Assembly: GCA_047612485.1 (NCBI GenBank)
Contig: JBLGAT010000043.1
Location: 1-22,351, forward strand
DNA length: 22,351 nucleotides
Reading direction: 5' to 3'
DNA from: Sediminicola sp047612485
GTDB taxonomy: Bacteria > Bacteroidota > Bacteroidia > Flavobacteriales > Flavobacteriaceae
How positions within the stretch are numbered: the first letter of the stretch is position 1; every line of letters begins with the position of its first letter. Positions 16,412 to 22,351 of this stretch are shown in pieces. Under the pieces are notes generated by a model. The model made no database searches. It was not told the DNA's origin and saw nothing but the letters and a program-made list of their open reading frames with translations. Made by a program: the position numbers and the translations under genes.

Positions 16412-18120
16412 TAATTGAGGTTCAGTTCTTTTAATATTCTGTGGATTTTTTCGTCTAATTGGGCATCTACTTTTTTAAAGTCGCTCGCCTTATTCAAAGT
16501 GGTGTTGATGCTAAAATAAAATTTTATCTTAGGTTCCGTTCCACTAGGTCTAGCGGCCATAATGGTGCCGTCCTCCGTTGTGTAGATCAACACATTGGAT
16601 TTAGGTATATCTATAGCGGTGGTAGTTCCCGTAACCATATTCTTTTTGGTGGAAGTATTGTAGTCGTCCACATAAATAACCTTGGATCCATCTATGGATT
16701 GTACAGGGTTATTCTTGTAATCGACCATCATCTGTTTTATTTCCTGGGCCCCTGAGATTCCCTTTTTGGTCAAGGAAACCAATTTCTCCTTATAAAAACC
16801 AAAATCCACATAGCATTCTATCAAATCCTTGTAGAATGAACTGCCATTGGCTTTGGCACTGGCGCCAATTTCACAAGCCAATAAAGTAGCGGTCACGGCA
16901 TCCTTATCCCGAACAAAATCGCCCACCATAAATCCAAAACTTTCTTCCCCACCACCAACAAAGTGCTGTTTTGGAAAATCCTTGATCATCTTGGCGATCC
17001 ATTTGAAACCTGTTAAAGCTGTCTTGCATTCTACGCCGTATGCATTTGCCAACGCAGGCATCATAGGGGTAGATACAATGGTAGAAGCTATAAATTCATT
17101 GCCTTCCATTCCTTTGGCCTTACGTTGATCCAATAAGAATTTGGTCATGAGCACCATGGTCTGGTTACCGTTCAATAATTCCATTTTACCCTCAAGGTTC
17201 CTCACCGCAATACCCAATCTGTCACTATCCGGATCGGTGCCAACAACAATATCCGCTCCAATTACTTCAGCTTTCTGTATGGCCATGGTTAAAGCCTCTG
17301 GTTCTTCTGGGTTTGGTGATTTTACGGTTGGGAAGTTGCCATCAGGAACGGCTTGTTCTGCAATAACGGTCACATTCTTATAGCCCGCCCGTTTTAAAAC
17401 TTCTGGTATGGCGGTAATAGATGTACCGTGCAACGAGGTAAATACAATTTTGAAATTGTCTTTACCCTTGGCATTAAAGCTTCCATTTTTTACCGATTCA
17501 GAAATGAAGGCCTCATCAACCTCCTTATCTATCAATTGGATCAAGCTTTCATCTGCCTTAAATTTGATATCCTCAAAAGACAGCTTATTGATTTCCGTGA
17601 TGATCTCCCCGTCCTGTGGCGGGACAATTTGTCCACCGTCTGTCCAATAAACCTTATACCCATTGTATTCCGGCGGATTATGCGATGCTGTTAAAACTAT
17701 TCCTGCGTGGCAGTTCAAATATTTTACAGCAAAGGAAAGGGCAGGGGTGGTCCTTAACTCGGAGAATAAAAATACCTTGATGCCGTTGGCGGCAAAAACA
17801 TCTGCCACCGTTTTGGCCAAGGTGTCGCTATTATGTCTGCAGTCATAGGCGATGACCACTTTAAGGTCCTCATTTGGATAGACCCTTTTTAGATAGTTGC
17901 TCAATCCCTGGGTGTTTTTCCCCAAGGTGTATTTATTGATCCTATTGGTGCCAACCCCCATTATACCGCGCATACCTCCTGTTCCAAATTCAAGGTCCTT
18001 ATAAAACCTGTCCTTTAGCTCTTCGGTATTAGTCTTCATAAGAGTTTCGATTTCCTCTTTTGTGTTGGAGTCAAAAAAATCGGTTAACCAGCTTTTTGCG
18101 GTGTTGAGTATGGCGTCCAT
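16411..18120 (-). CDS. Phosphoglucomutase/phosphomannomutase (alpha-D-phosphohexomutase)
   Basis: Moves the phosphate between C6 and C1 of glucose or mannose, supplying sugar-1-phosphate for nucleotide-sugar and glycan synthesis. The 569 residues carry all four family signatures: phosphoserine loop TASHNPPEYNGYK (144-156, S146), metal loop DPDSDR (296-301), sugar-binding GGGEESFG (389-396) and phosphate-binding RPSGTEPKIKF near residue 530. Length and the NPP extension of the serine loop match the longer PgcA/Pgm2-like bacterial branch rather than ManB or GlmM. It lies 48 bp behind the glycosyltransferase gene, and its TAA shares one base with the exporter's ATG. Preference for glucose or mannose is not visible. 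Confidence 0.93.
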   Translation of the reverse strand: MDAILNTAKSWLTDFFDSNTKEEIETLMKTNTEELKDRFYKDLEFGTGGMRGIMGVGTNRINKYTLGKNTQGLSNYLKRVYPNEDLKVVIAYDCRHNSDTLAKTVADVFAANGIKVFLFSELRTTPALSFAVKYLNCHAGIVLTASHNPPEYNGYKVYWTDGGQIVPPQDGEIITEINKLSFEDIKFKADESLIQLIDKEVDEAFISESVKNGSFNAKGKDNFKIVFTSLHGTSITAIPEVLKRAGYKNVTVIAEQAVPDGNFPTVKSPNPEEPEALTMAIQKAEVIGADIVVGTDPDSDRLGIAVRNLEGKMELLNGNQTMVLMTKFLLDQRKAKGMEGNEFIASTIVSTPMMPALANAYGVECKTALTGFKWIAKMIKDFPKQHFVGGGEESFGFMVGDFVRDKDAVTATLLACEIGASAKANGSSFYKDLIECYVDFGFYKEKLVSLTKKGISGAQEIKQMMVDYKNNPVQSIDGSKVIYVDDYNTSTKKNMVTGTTTAIDIPKSNVLIYTTEDGTIMAARPSGTEPKIKFYFSINTTLNKASDFKKVDAQLDEKIHRILKELNLN

Positions 18121-18168
18121 GTGTTTATTAATATTTATAGTGTATTTAAATTTACAAAGAATATTACT

Positions 18169-19125
18169 TTAATCTCTGGTGAGGTTCAATTCTTCTAAGA
18201 TCGTATATCGGGTTTCGTTCTTTTTTGTCCGTACCATTATTTCACCTAGGAAACCTGCTAAAAACAACTGGGTACCAATGATCATAGCTGTCAAGGAAAT
18301 AAAAAATTGTGGGCGTTCTGCAATCAATCTCCCTGTTGGGTGAATAAAGAGTTTATCTATGCCGAGGTATGTGGCAAAGCCAAGACCAATGATGAACATC
18401 AATACACCTAGGGCCCCAAATAGGTGCATGGGCCGTTTGCCAAACTTGGATACGAACCAAATGGTGATCAAATCCAAAAATCCGTTGATAAAACGTTCCA
18501 TGCCAAATTTTGTTTTTCCGTATTTTCTGGCCTGGTGCTGTACTACTTTTTCGCCTATTTTGGAGAATCCGGCACTTTTTGCCAATACGGGAATGTAACG
18601 GTGCATTTCACCAGAAACCTCTATGTTTTTTACAACCTCATTTTTGTAGGCCTTAAGGCCGCAGTTAAAATCGTGCAGTTTTACCCCAGAGGTTCTTCTT
18701 GCTGCCCAATTGAACAGTTTGGAGGGCATGTTTTTAGAGAGAATGGAATCATATCTCTTTTTTTTCCAGCCAGATACCAGATCGTAATTCTCTTCTTTAA
18801 TGAGTTTGTATAATTCGCCGATCTCTTCCGGATTATCCTGAAGGTCGGCATCCATGGTAATGATCACATCTCCTTTTGCTGCTTTGAAACCAGCGTGCAA
18901 GGCTTGCGACTTGCCAAAGTTCTTTAAAAACTTTATTCCCTTGACATGGGGGTTTTTTTGGGATAGCTCCGAGATGATGTTCCAAGAAGTATCGGTGCTA
19001 CCATCATCTATAAAGAGAATTTCATATAAAAAATGATTGGATTGCATCACTTGCACAATCCAATCATGTAGTTCTTTTAGTGATTCTTCTTCGTTAAGTA
19101 AGGGAATTACTATGCTTATATTCAT
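18169..19125 (-). CDS. GT2 glycosyltransferase, DPM1/GtrB-like, with two C-terminal membrane segments
   Basis: Probably transfers a sugar from a nucleotide-sugar to polyprenyl phosphate at the cytoplasmic face of the membrane. The 318 residues have a GT-A domain: SIVIPLLNEE (4-13), FIDDGSTD (38-45), the catalytic metal motif MDADLQDNPEE (91-101), and HQARKYGKTKF (197-207), the Arg-containing loop typical of polyprenyl-phosphate transferases. Two membrane segments follow (about 234-256 and 274-296), as in GtrB/ArnC-type enzymes. It lies 34 bp behind the DUF4199 gene and ahead of the sugar mutase and exporter, consistent with a lipid-linked sugar for envelope modification. The transferred sugar is unknown. 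Confidence 0.9.
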   Translation of the reverse strand: MNISIVIPLLNEEESLKELHDWIVQVMQSNHFLYEILFIDDGSTDTSWNIISELSQKNPHVKGIKFLKNFGKSQALHAGFKAAKGDVIITMDADLQDNPEEIGELYKLIKEENYDLVSGWKKKRYDSILSKNMPSKLFNWAARRTSGVKLHDFNCGLKAYKNEVVKNIEVSGEMHRYIPVLAKSAGFSKIGEKVVQHQARKYGKTKFGMERFINGFLDLITIWFVSKFGKRPMHLFGALGVLMFIIGLGFATYLGIDKLFIHPTGRLIAERPQFFISLTAMIIGTQLFLAGFLGEIMVRTKKNETRYTILEELNLTRD

Positions 19126-19159
19126 TTGGTACCGCTGAGAATAAATTCAAAAGTACAAA

Positions 19160-19684
19160 TTACTGATTAGTTTCTTGTTTTTTTAGTATCAAAGCAGGAA
19201 TTAAAGATAATATAAAGCCGGCGACAAGGCTATAAACGAGTCCAAATACAATTTGCATGGAAGGTGTAGAGAATTTTTTACCCATTTCCATTTGTGCATC
19301 AATTTGATCAGGAGTTAATTTGGTCGTTTCCATTAATACCCCTTTTTGATATTCCATGGCCTTGTCCATCATTTCAGGGTCAATGACCCCAGCCATTACT
19401 TGATTGAATAAAATCCCGATCACACCGCCAACGATAGCGATCCCCAGACCTACTTTCAAGCCCTGACCTAAGGTCATAAACCCACTATTGGCTTTTTTAA
19501 ATTGGAGCATTCCCAGTATAATCACAGCAATCATAAGAATTACACTTACGCCCAATACGAGCATGCCGCCTTGATAGTGCATGTCCAATGAATATAACAT
19601 CAATGCAAATACAATGCTTAGTCCTCCAAGAACTAATCCATAGTTCAAAGCAAATTTCCCTGTTTGCGGTTTGTTTTCTTCCAT
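19160..19684 (-). CDS. DUF4199 family membrane protein
   Basis: A 174-residue inner-membrane protein with four hydrophobic spans (about 14-34, 40-61, 74-98 and 144-167). Between the third and fourth spans is a hydrophilic loop rich in Met, Glu and Lys (ending MEMGKKF). The pattern, including Gly-rich spans 3 and 4, matches DUF4199, a family common in Bacteroidota and often just upstream of the same GT2 glycosyltransferase. No catalytic motif is seen. Being first in the operon and adjacent to a polyprenyl-phosphate glycosyltransferase, it could be a membrane partner or flippase-like helper; this is speculation from context. The ATG at 19682-19684 is the only sensible start. Confidence 0.82.
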   Translation of the reverse strand: MEENKPQTGKFALNYGLVLGGLSIVFALMLYSLDMHYQGGMLVLGVSVILMIAVIILGMLQFKKANSGFMTLGQGLKVGLGIAIVGGVIGILFNQVMAGVIDPEMMDKAMEYQKGVLMETTKLTPDQIDAQMEMGKKFSTPSMQIVFGLVYSLVAGFILSLIPALILKKQETNQ

Positions 19685-19784
19685 TTTTTTAAAGTTTTAT
19701 GGTTGTTTGCTATTAGTTGTAAATCATCTATTTTTGTTACAGTTAATTATTGTTTTTTTATTTTGAATTTTTTATCGATTTAAA

Positions 19785-19814
19785 TTGTTGTTTTCGGAAA
19801 ATTCCCTAAATTTG
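19785..19814 (+). promoter_or_regulatory. rpmE2 promoter
   Basis: TTG (19785-19787), a 19-bp spacer and TAAATTTG (19807-19814) match the Bacteroidota vegetative promoter exactly. The predicted start near 19819 gives a leader of about 33 nt before the rpmE2 ATG at 19852. The minus-strand DUF4199 gene starts in the same gap, but I could not find a consensus -7 element for it. Confidence 0.75.
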
Positions 19815-19851
19815 CAGCTCTAAAAATTGAGAGTTTCAAAGTTTTTTTACC

Positions 19852-20106
19852 ATGAAGAAAGGAATACACCCAGAGAATTATAGATTAGTAGCTTTTAAGG
19901 ATATGTCCAATGAAGATGTGTTTCTTACTAAATCTACGGCAGATACCAAAGAGACTTTGGAAGTTGATGGTGTTGAATACCCAGTTGTGAAGATGGAAAT
20001 TTCAAGAACATCGCACCCATTTTATACCGGTAAGGCAAAATTGGTGGATACTGCTGGTCGTATTGACAAGTTCAAAAACAGATACAAGAAGTTCAGCAAA
20101 GAGTAA
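19852..20106 (+). CDS. rpmE2: Type B 50S ribosomal protein L31
   Basis: An 84-residue large-subunit protein (bL31) located at the subunit bridge. It begins MKKGIHPENYRLVAFKDMS and contains SRTSHPFYTGKAKLVDTAGRIDKFKNRYKKF, the conserved L31 core. It has no cysteine at all, so it is the type B, zinc-independent form rather than the CxxC type A form. It is a single gene with its own consensus promoter and a strong terminator, divergent from the envelope operon. In zinc-responsive bacteria type B is the starvation paralogue under Zur. Here the vegetative promoter with no evident Zur-like palindrome suggests the constitutive form; whether the genome also has a type A copy cannot be told. Confidence 0.97.
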   Translation: MKKGIHPENYRLVAFKDMSNEDVFLTKSTADTKETLEVDGVEYPVVKMEISRTSHPFYTGKAKLVDTAGRIDKFKNRYKKFSKE

Positions 20107-20128
20107 ATTTTTGCTTTTTATATTATAT

Positions 20129-20166
20129 AGTCACGTCCCGATGTTCATCGAGACGTGACTTTTTTT
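20129..20166 (+). terminator. Strong intrinsic terminator of rpmE2
   Basis: AGTCACGTC (20129-20137) pairs with GACGTGACT (20152-20160), and CGATG/CATCG extend it inward after one mismatch. Seven T follow (20160-20166). An in-frame GTG at 20155 lies in the descending arm and has to be rejected as a start for the next gene. Confidence 0.9.
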
Positions 20167-20187
20167 ATTTTTACAAAAAATCAAACC

Positions 20188-21363
20188 ATGAATTATATTC
20201 TTTTCGATGGTACGGTAAGGAATTCTTTGTTGCCGTTTACCTTTACCAGGCCAGTAGCAGAAATTAGGATTGGGATTTTGACCATTCGAGAGAAATGGGA
20301 GAAATTCTTGGGCTACACTACAACAACCGTTACCGAAGAATATCTGTCCGAAAAGTATCCCATGGTGGAACTTGAAGAAAATATACTGATCAATGCATCC
20401 TTTCTACCCAATGAAGCCTTGGTGGAAGTGGTGAGAAATCTAAAGCCGAACGAGGCCATCTTCCAAAAGGAGGAGATTATCGCCTTTTATTCTTTGGAAA
20501 CACAAGAAGACATAGATTTTGATAAATACACAGCTATAGCATACGAGGGTGACGTTTTAAGGATAGAGCATACCTGGGATATTTTTTCCAAAAATGGGCA
20601 AGCGATGGAAGCCGACTTCAAATTATTGACTGAAGGCAGGAAAAGTGCTGCCATTTCCAATACCAATACCGTTTTTAATCCAAAGAATATCTTTTTGGAA
20701 GAAGGCGCCAAGGTAGAATGTAGTATCCTGAATGCCAATGACGGACCTATTTATATTGGAAAAGATGCGGAGGTTATGGAGGGCTGTATCATTAGAGGAG
20801 GTTTTGCCCTTGGCGAACATGCAGTTGTTAAAATGGGGGCCAAGATTTACGGACCTACCACAGCCGGGCCGCATTGCCGTATAGGTGGCGAAGTCAACAA
20901 TTCTGTTCTTTTTGCCTACTCCAATAAAGGTCATGACGGGTTTCTAGGAAATGCAGTTTTGGGAGAATGGTGCAATATTGGGGCAGACACCAATAATTCC
21001 AACCTAAAAAACAATTATGAACCTGTGCGTTTATGGAGTTATGAGACTGAAGGCTTTGCAAAAACTGGACTTCAGTTTTGTGGTTTGATGATGGGGGATC
21101 ACAGTAAGTGTGGAATCAATACGATGTTCAATACCGGAACGGTTATCGGTGTAAGCGCCAATATTTTTGGTTCGGGGTTCCCTAGGAATTTTGTTCCCAG
21201 TTACAGTTGGGGAGGGGCTTCAGGGTTTACAACCTATCTACCCCAAAAAGCCTTTGAGACCGCTAAAATAATGATGGAGAGAAGAGGTGTGGAATTCAAT
21301 GAAATTGAGGCCGGTATCCTAAACCACGTTTTTGAGGAATCAAAAAAATGGAGAAAGGATTAA
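20188..21363 (+). CDS. GlmU-family putative sugar nucleotidyltransferase / acyltransferase
   Basis: A 391-residue protein of the alternative GlmU type found in Bacteroidota. The N-terminal half (about 1-160) starts MNYILFDGTVRNSLLPFTFTRP and has IRIGILTIREKWEK, the diverged nucleotidyltransferase version without the LAAGxGTRM loop of E. coli GlmU. The C-terminal half is a left-handed beta-helix with hexapeptide turns (GPIYIGKDAEVMEGCIIRGG, then GPTTAGPHCRIGGEVNNSV and GDHSKCGINTMFNTGTVIG). The acetyltransferase and uridylyltransferase activities are expected from family membership, not proven; the unusual N-terminus leaves the nucleotidyl step open. The ATG at 20188 was chosen since the earlier GTG lies in the rpmE2 terminator. 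If active, it makes UDP-GlcNAc for peptidoglycan and lipid A. Confidence 0.85.
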   Translation: MNYILFDGTVRNSLLPFTFTRPVAEIRIGILTIREKWEKFLGYTTTTVTEEYLSEKYPMVELEENILINASFLPNEALVEVVRNLKPNEAIFQKEEIIAFYSLETQEDIDFDKYTAIAYEGDVLRIEHTWDIFSKNGQAMEADFKLLTEGRKSAAISNTNTVFNPKNIFLEEGAKVECSILNANDGPIYIGKDAEVMEGCIIRGGFALGEHAVVKMGAKIYGPTTAGPHCRIGGEVNNSVLFAYSNKGHDGFLGNAVLGEWCNIGADTNNSNLKNNYEPVRLWSYETEGFAKTGLQFCGLMMGDHSKCGINTMFNTGTVIGVSANIFGSGFPRNFVPSYSWGGASGFTTYLPQKAFETAKIMMERRGVEFNEIEAGILNHVFEESKKWRKD

Positions 21364-21424
21364 CCAAGCACCCCTAATTATTTAACTGACAACAGCACTG
21401 TTTTACTAAACAGAGATTTGTTGG

Positions 21425-21432
21425 TATATTTG
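21425..21432 (+). promoter_or_regulatory. -7 promoter element of mtaB
   Basis: TATATTTG, exact TAnnTTTG, 70 bp upstream of the mtaB ATG. No TTG is found 19 bp upstream (TTA there instead). A small inverted repeat CTGTTT-TACT-AAACAG (21398-21413) sits just before it, in the -33 area. The predicted start near 21437 gives a leader of about 66 nt. Confidence 0.55.
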
Positions 21433-21436
21433 CAAG

Positions 21437-21482
21437 CCTAAAAGTTATAGCCTTTTAAATATATGTAAACCTGACTTTTAGG
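21437..21482 (+). repeat. Perfect 9-bp inverted repeat in the mtaB leader
   Basis: CCTAAAAGT (21437-21445) and ACTTTTAGG (21474-21482) are exact reverse complements separated by 28 nt. The left arm begins at the predicted transcription start, so the transcript could open with a stem closing a 28-nt A/U-rich loop, ending about 20 nt before the ATG. No T-run follows, so it is not a terminator. Confidence 0.5.
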
Positions 21483-21502
21483 TAATTTATAAGAATTGGA
21501 CC

Positions 21503-22351
21503 ATGAAAAAGAAAGTAGCATTTTATACGTTGGGCTGTAAGCTTAACTTTTCGGAAACATCAACTATTGCAAGAGGTTTTGAAGATGAGGGCTTCCAGCG
21601 TGTAGATTTTTCCGAAATGGCGGATATGTATGTAATCAATACGTGTTCGGTAACAGAAAATGCAGACAAACGGTTCAAAAATATTGTAAAACAGGCACAG
21701 AAGGTGAATCCAGAGGCTTTTGTGGCGGCCATAGGCTGTTATGCCCAATTAAAACCGGAACAGCTAGCCGCTGTAGATGGTGTAGATCTTGTATTGGGGG
21801 CCACCGAAAAATTCAAGATAACGGATTATATCAACGACCTTTCGAAAAATGATTTTGGAGAAATACATTCCTGTGAAATAGAGGATGCCGATTTTTATGT
21901 GGGAAGTTACGCCATTGGCGATAGGACCAGGGCGTTTTTAAAGGTACAGGACGGTTGTGATTATAAATGCACCTATTGTACCATTCCTTTGGCACGAGGT
22001 ATTTCTAGAAGTGACACCTTGGAGAACGTATTAAAGAATGCCTCTGAAATTTCTTCCCAAGGGATTAAGGAAATTGTTCTCACTGGGGTAAATATAGGGG
22101 ATTACGGAAAGGGAGAATTCGGAAATAAAAAACATGAGCATACGTTTTTAGATCTCGTAAAGGCCTTGGACACCGTTGAAGGTATCCATAGGCTCAGGAT
22201 TTCATCCATAGAGCCAAATTTGCTTAAAAACGAGACTATAGAATTTGTATCCAAGAGCAATACGTTTGTTCCCCATTTTCATATTCCTCTACAAAGTGGT
22301 AGCGATGCTATCTTGAAGTTGATGAGAAGAAGATATCTCACCGATGTTTAT
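21503..22351 (+). CDS. mtaB: tRNA (t6A37) methylthiotransferase MtaB, 3' end beyond the window
   Basis: Radical-SAM enzyme that adds a methylthio group to t6A at position 37 of ANN-reading tRNAs, making ms2t6A. The window holds 283 codons from the ATG at 21503. The N-terminal methylthiotransferase domain begins VAFYTLGCKLN and supplies three cluster cysteines, C12 (TLGCKLN), C48 (NTCSV) and C79 (IGCYAQ). The radical-SAM motif is CDYKCTYC (C152, C156, C159). Further on are GVNIGDYG and HIPLQSGSD. TLGCKxN, not the TYGCQMN of MiaB, supports MtaB. The missing part would hold the end of the radical-SAM barrel and the TRAM domain. It starts 139 bp after the GlmU-like gene and has its own -7 element. 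Confidence 0.93.
   Translation, partial: MKKKVAFYTLGCKLNFSETSTIARGFEDEGFQRVDFSEMADMYVINTCSVTENADKRFKNIVKQAQKVNPEAFVAAIGCYAQLKPEQLAAVDGVDLVLGATEKFKITDYINDLSKNDFGEIHSCEIEDADFYVGSYAIGDRTRAFLKVQDGCDYKCTYCTIPLARGISRSDTLENVLKNASEISSQGIKEIVLTGVNIGDYGKGEFGNKKHEHTFLDLVKALDTVEGIHRLRISSIEPNLLKNETIEFVSKSNTFVPHFHIPLQSGSDAILKLMRRRYLTDVY

Noticed and set aside
19818..19833. CTCT...AGAG hairpin in the rpmE2 leader as an L31 autoregulatory site.
   Set aside because: Four base pairs around an A/T loop is too weak to support a claim.
20155..20187. Upstream GTG start for the GlmU-like gene, adding 11 residues.
   Set aside because: It lies in the arm of the rpmE2 terminator, and the family starts at MNYILFDG.

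Overview
The window reads as chromosomal DNA of a marine-type Flavobacteriaceae bacterium (Bacteroidota; Maribacter/Zobellia/Arenibacter-like, genus not resolved). Three things point there: low-to-moderate GC; promoters of the Bacteroidota form (TTG, about 19 bp, TAnnTTTG) with no Shine-Dalgarno sites; and lineage-typical proteins such as a DUF4199 membrane protein, a Bacteroidota-type GlmU-like protein, and an ECF sigma / anti-sigma / 'sensor' triplet. The content is almost entirely chromosomal core. I see no mobile element, CRISPR array, tRNA or rRNA.

Positions 1-4655 (all minus) are a fatty-acid degradation region. A long-chain acyl-CoA ligase with its own terminator is followed by a MarR regulator and a FadN-type 3-hydroxyacyl-CoA dehydrogenase / enoyl-CoA hydratase that runs off the left edge. 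A perfect 38-bp palindrome touching the marR promoter is the probable operator.

Positions 4986-8669 (minus) hold the large one-chain purL. Next come a secreted M20-family amidohydrolase (+, 8925-10529), convergent with an RsmB/NOP-type RNA m5C methyltransferase (-, 10608-11819), and a lipoprotein with Asp-box (BNR/YCF48-like) repeats (+, 11891-12919) divergent from the methyltransferase.

Positions 12951-19684 (minus) are a seven-gene co-directional block. In transcription order it is DUF4199 membrane protein, DPM1-like GT2 glycosyltransferase, phosphoglucomutase/phosphomannomutase, MsbA-type ABC exporter, ECF sigma factor, single-span putative anti-sigma with a duplicated N-terminal motif, and a secreted 'sensor'. 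The first four fit envelope glycoconjugate or lipid work; the last three form a regulatory module that may watch the envelope.

Positions 19852-22351 (+) carry zinc-independent ribosomal protein L31 (rpmE2) with a consensus promoter and strong terminator, the GlmU-like protein, and the start of mtaB (tRNA t6A37 methylthiotransferase), cut by the right edge.

The signals most worth following are regulatory: the marR palindrome, an imperfect palindrome before the acyl-CoA ligase, the duplicated PEGYFEG motif in the putative anti-sigma factor, and a long-range inverted repeat in the mtaB leader. I do not see a clearly new defence or mobile system.
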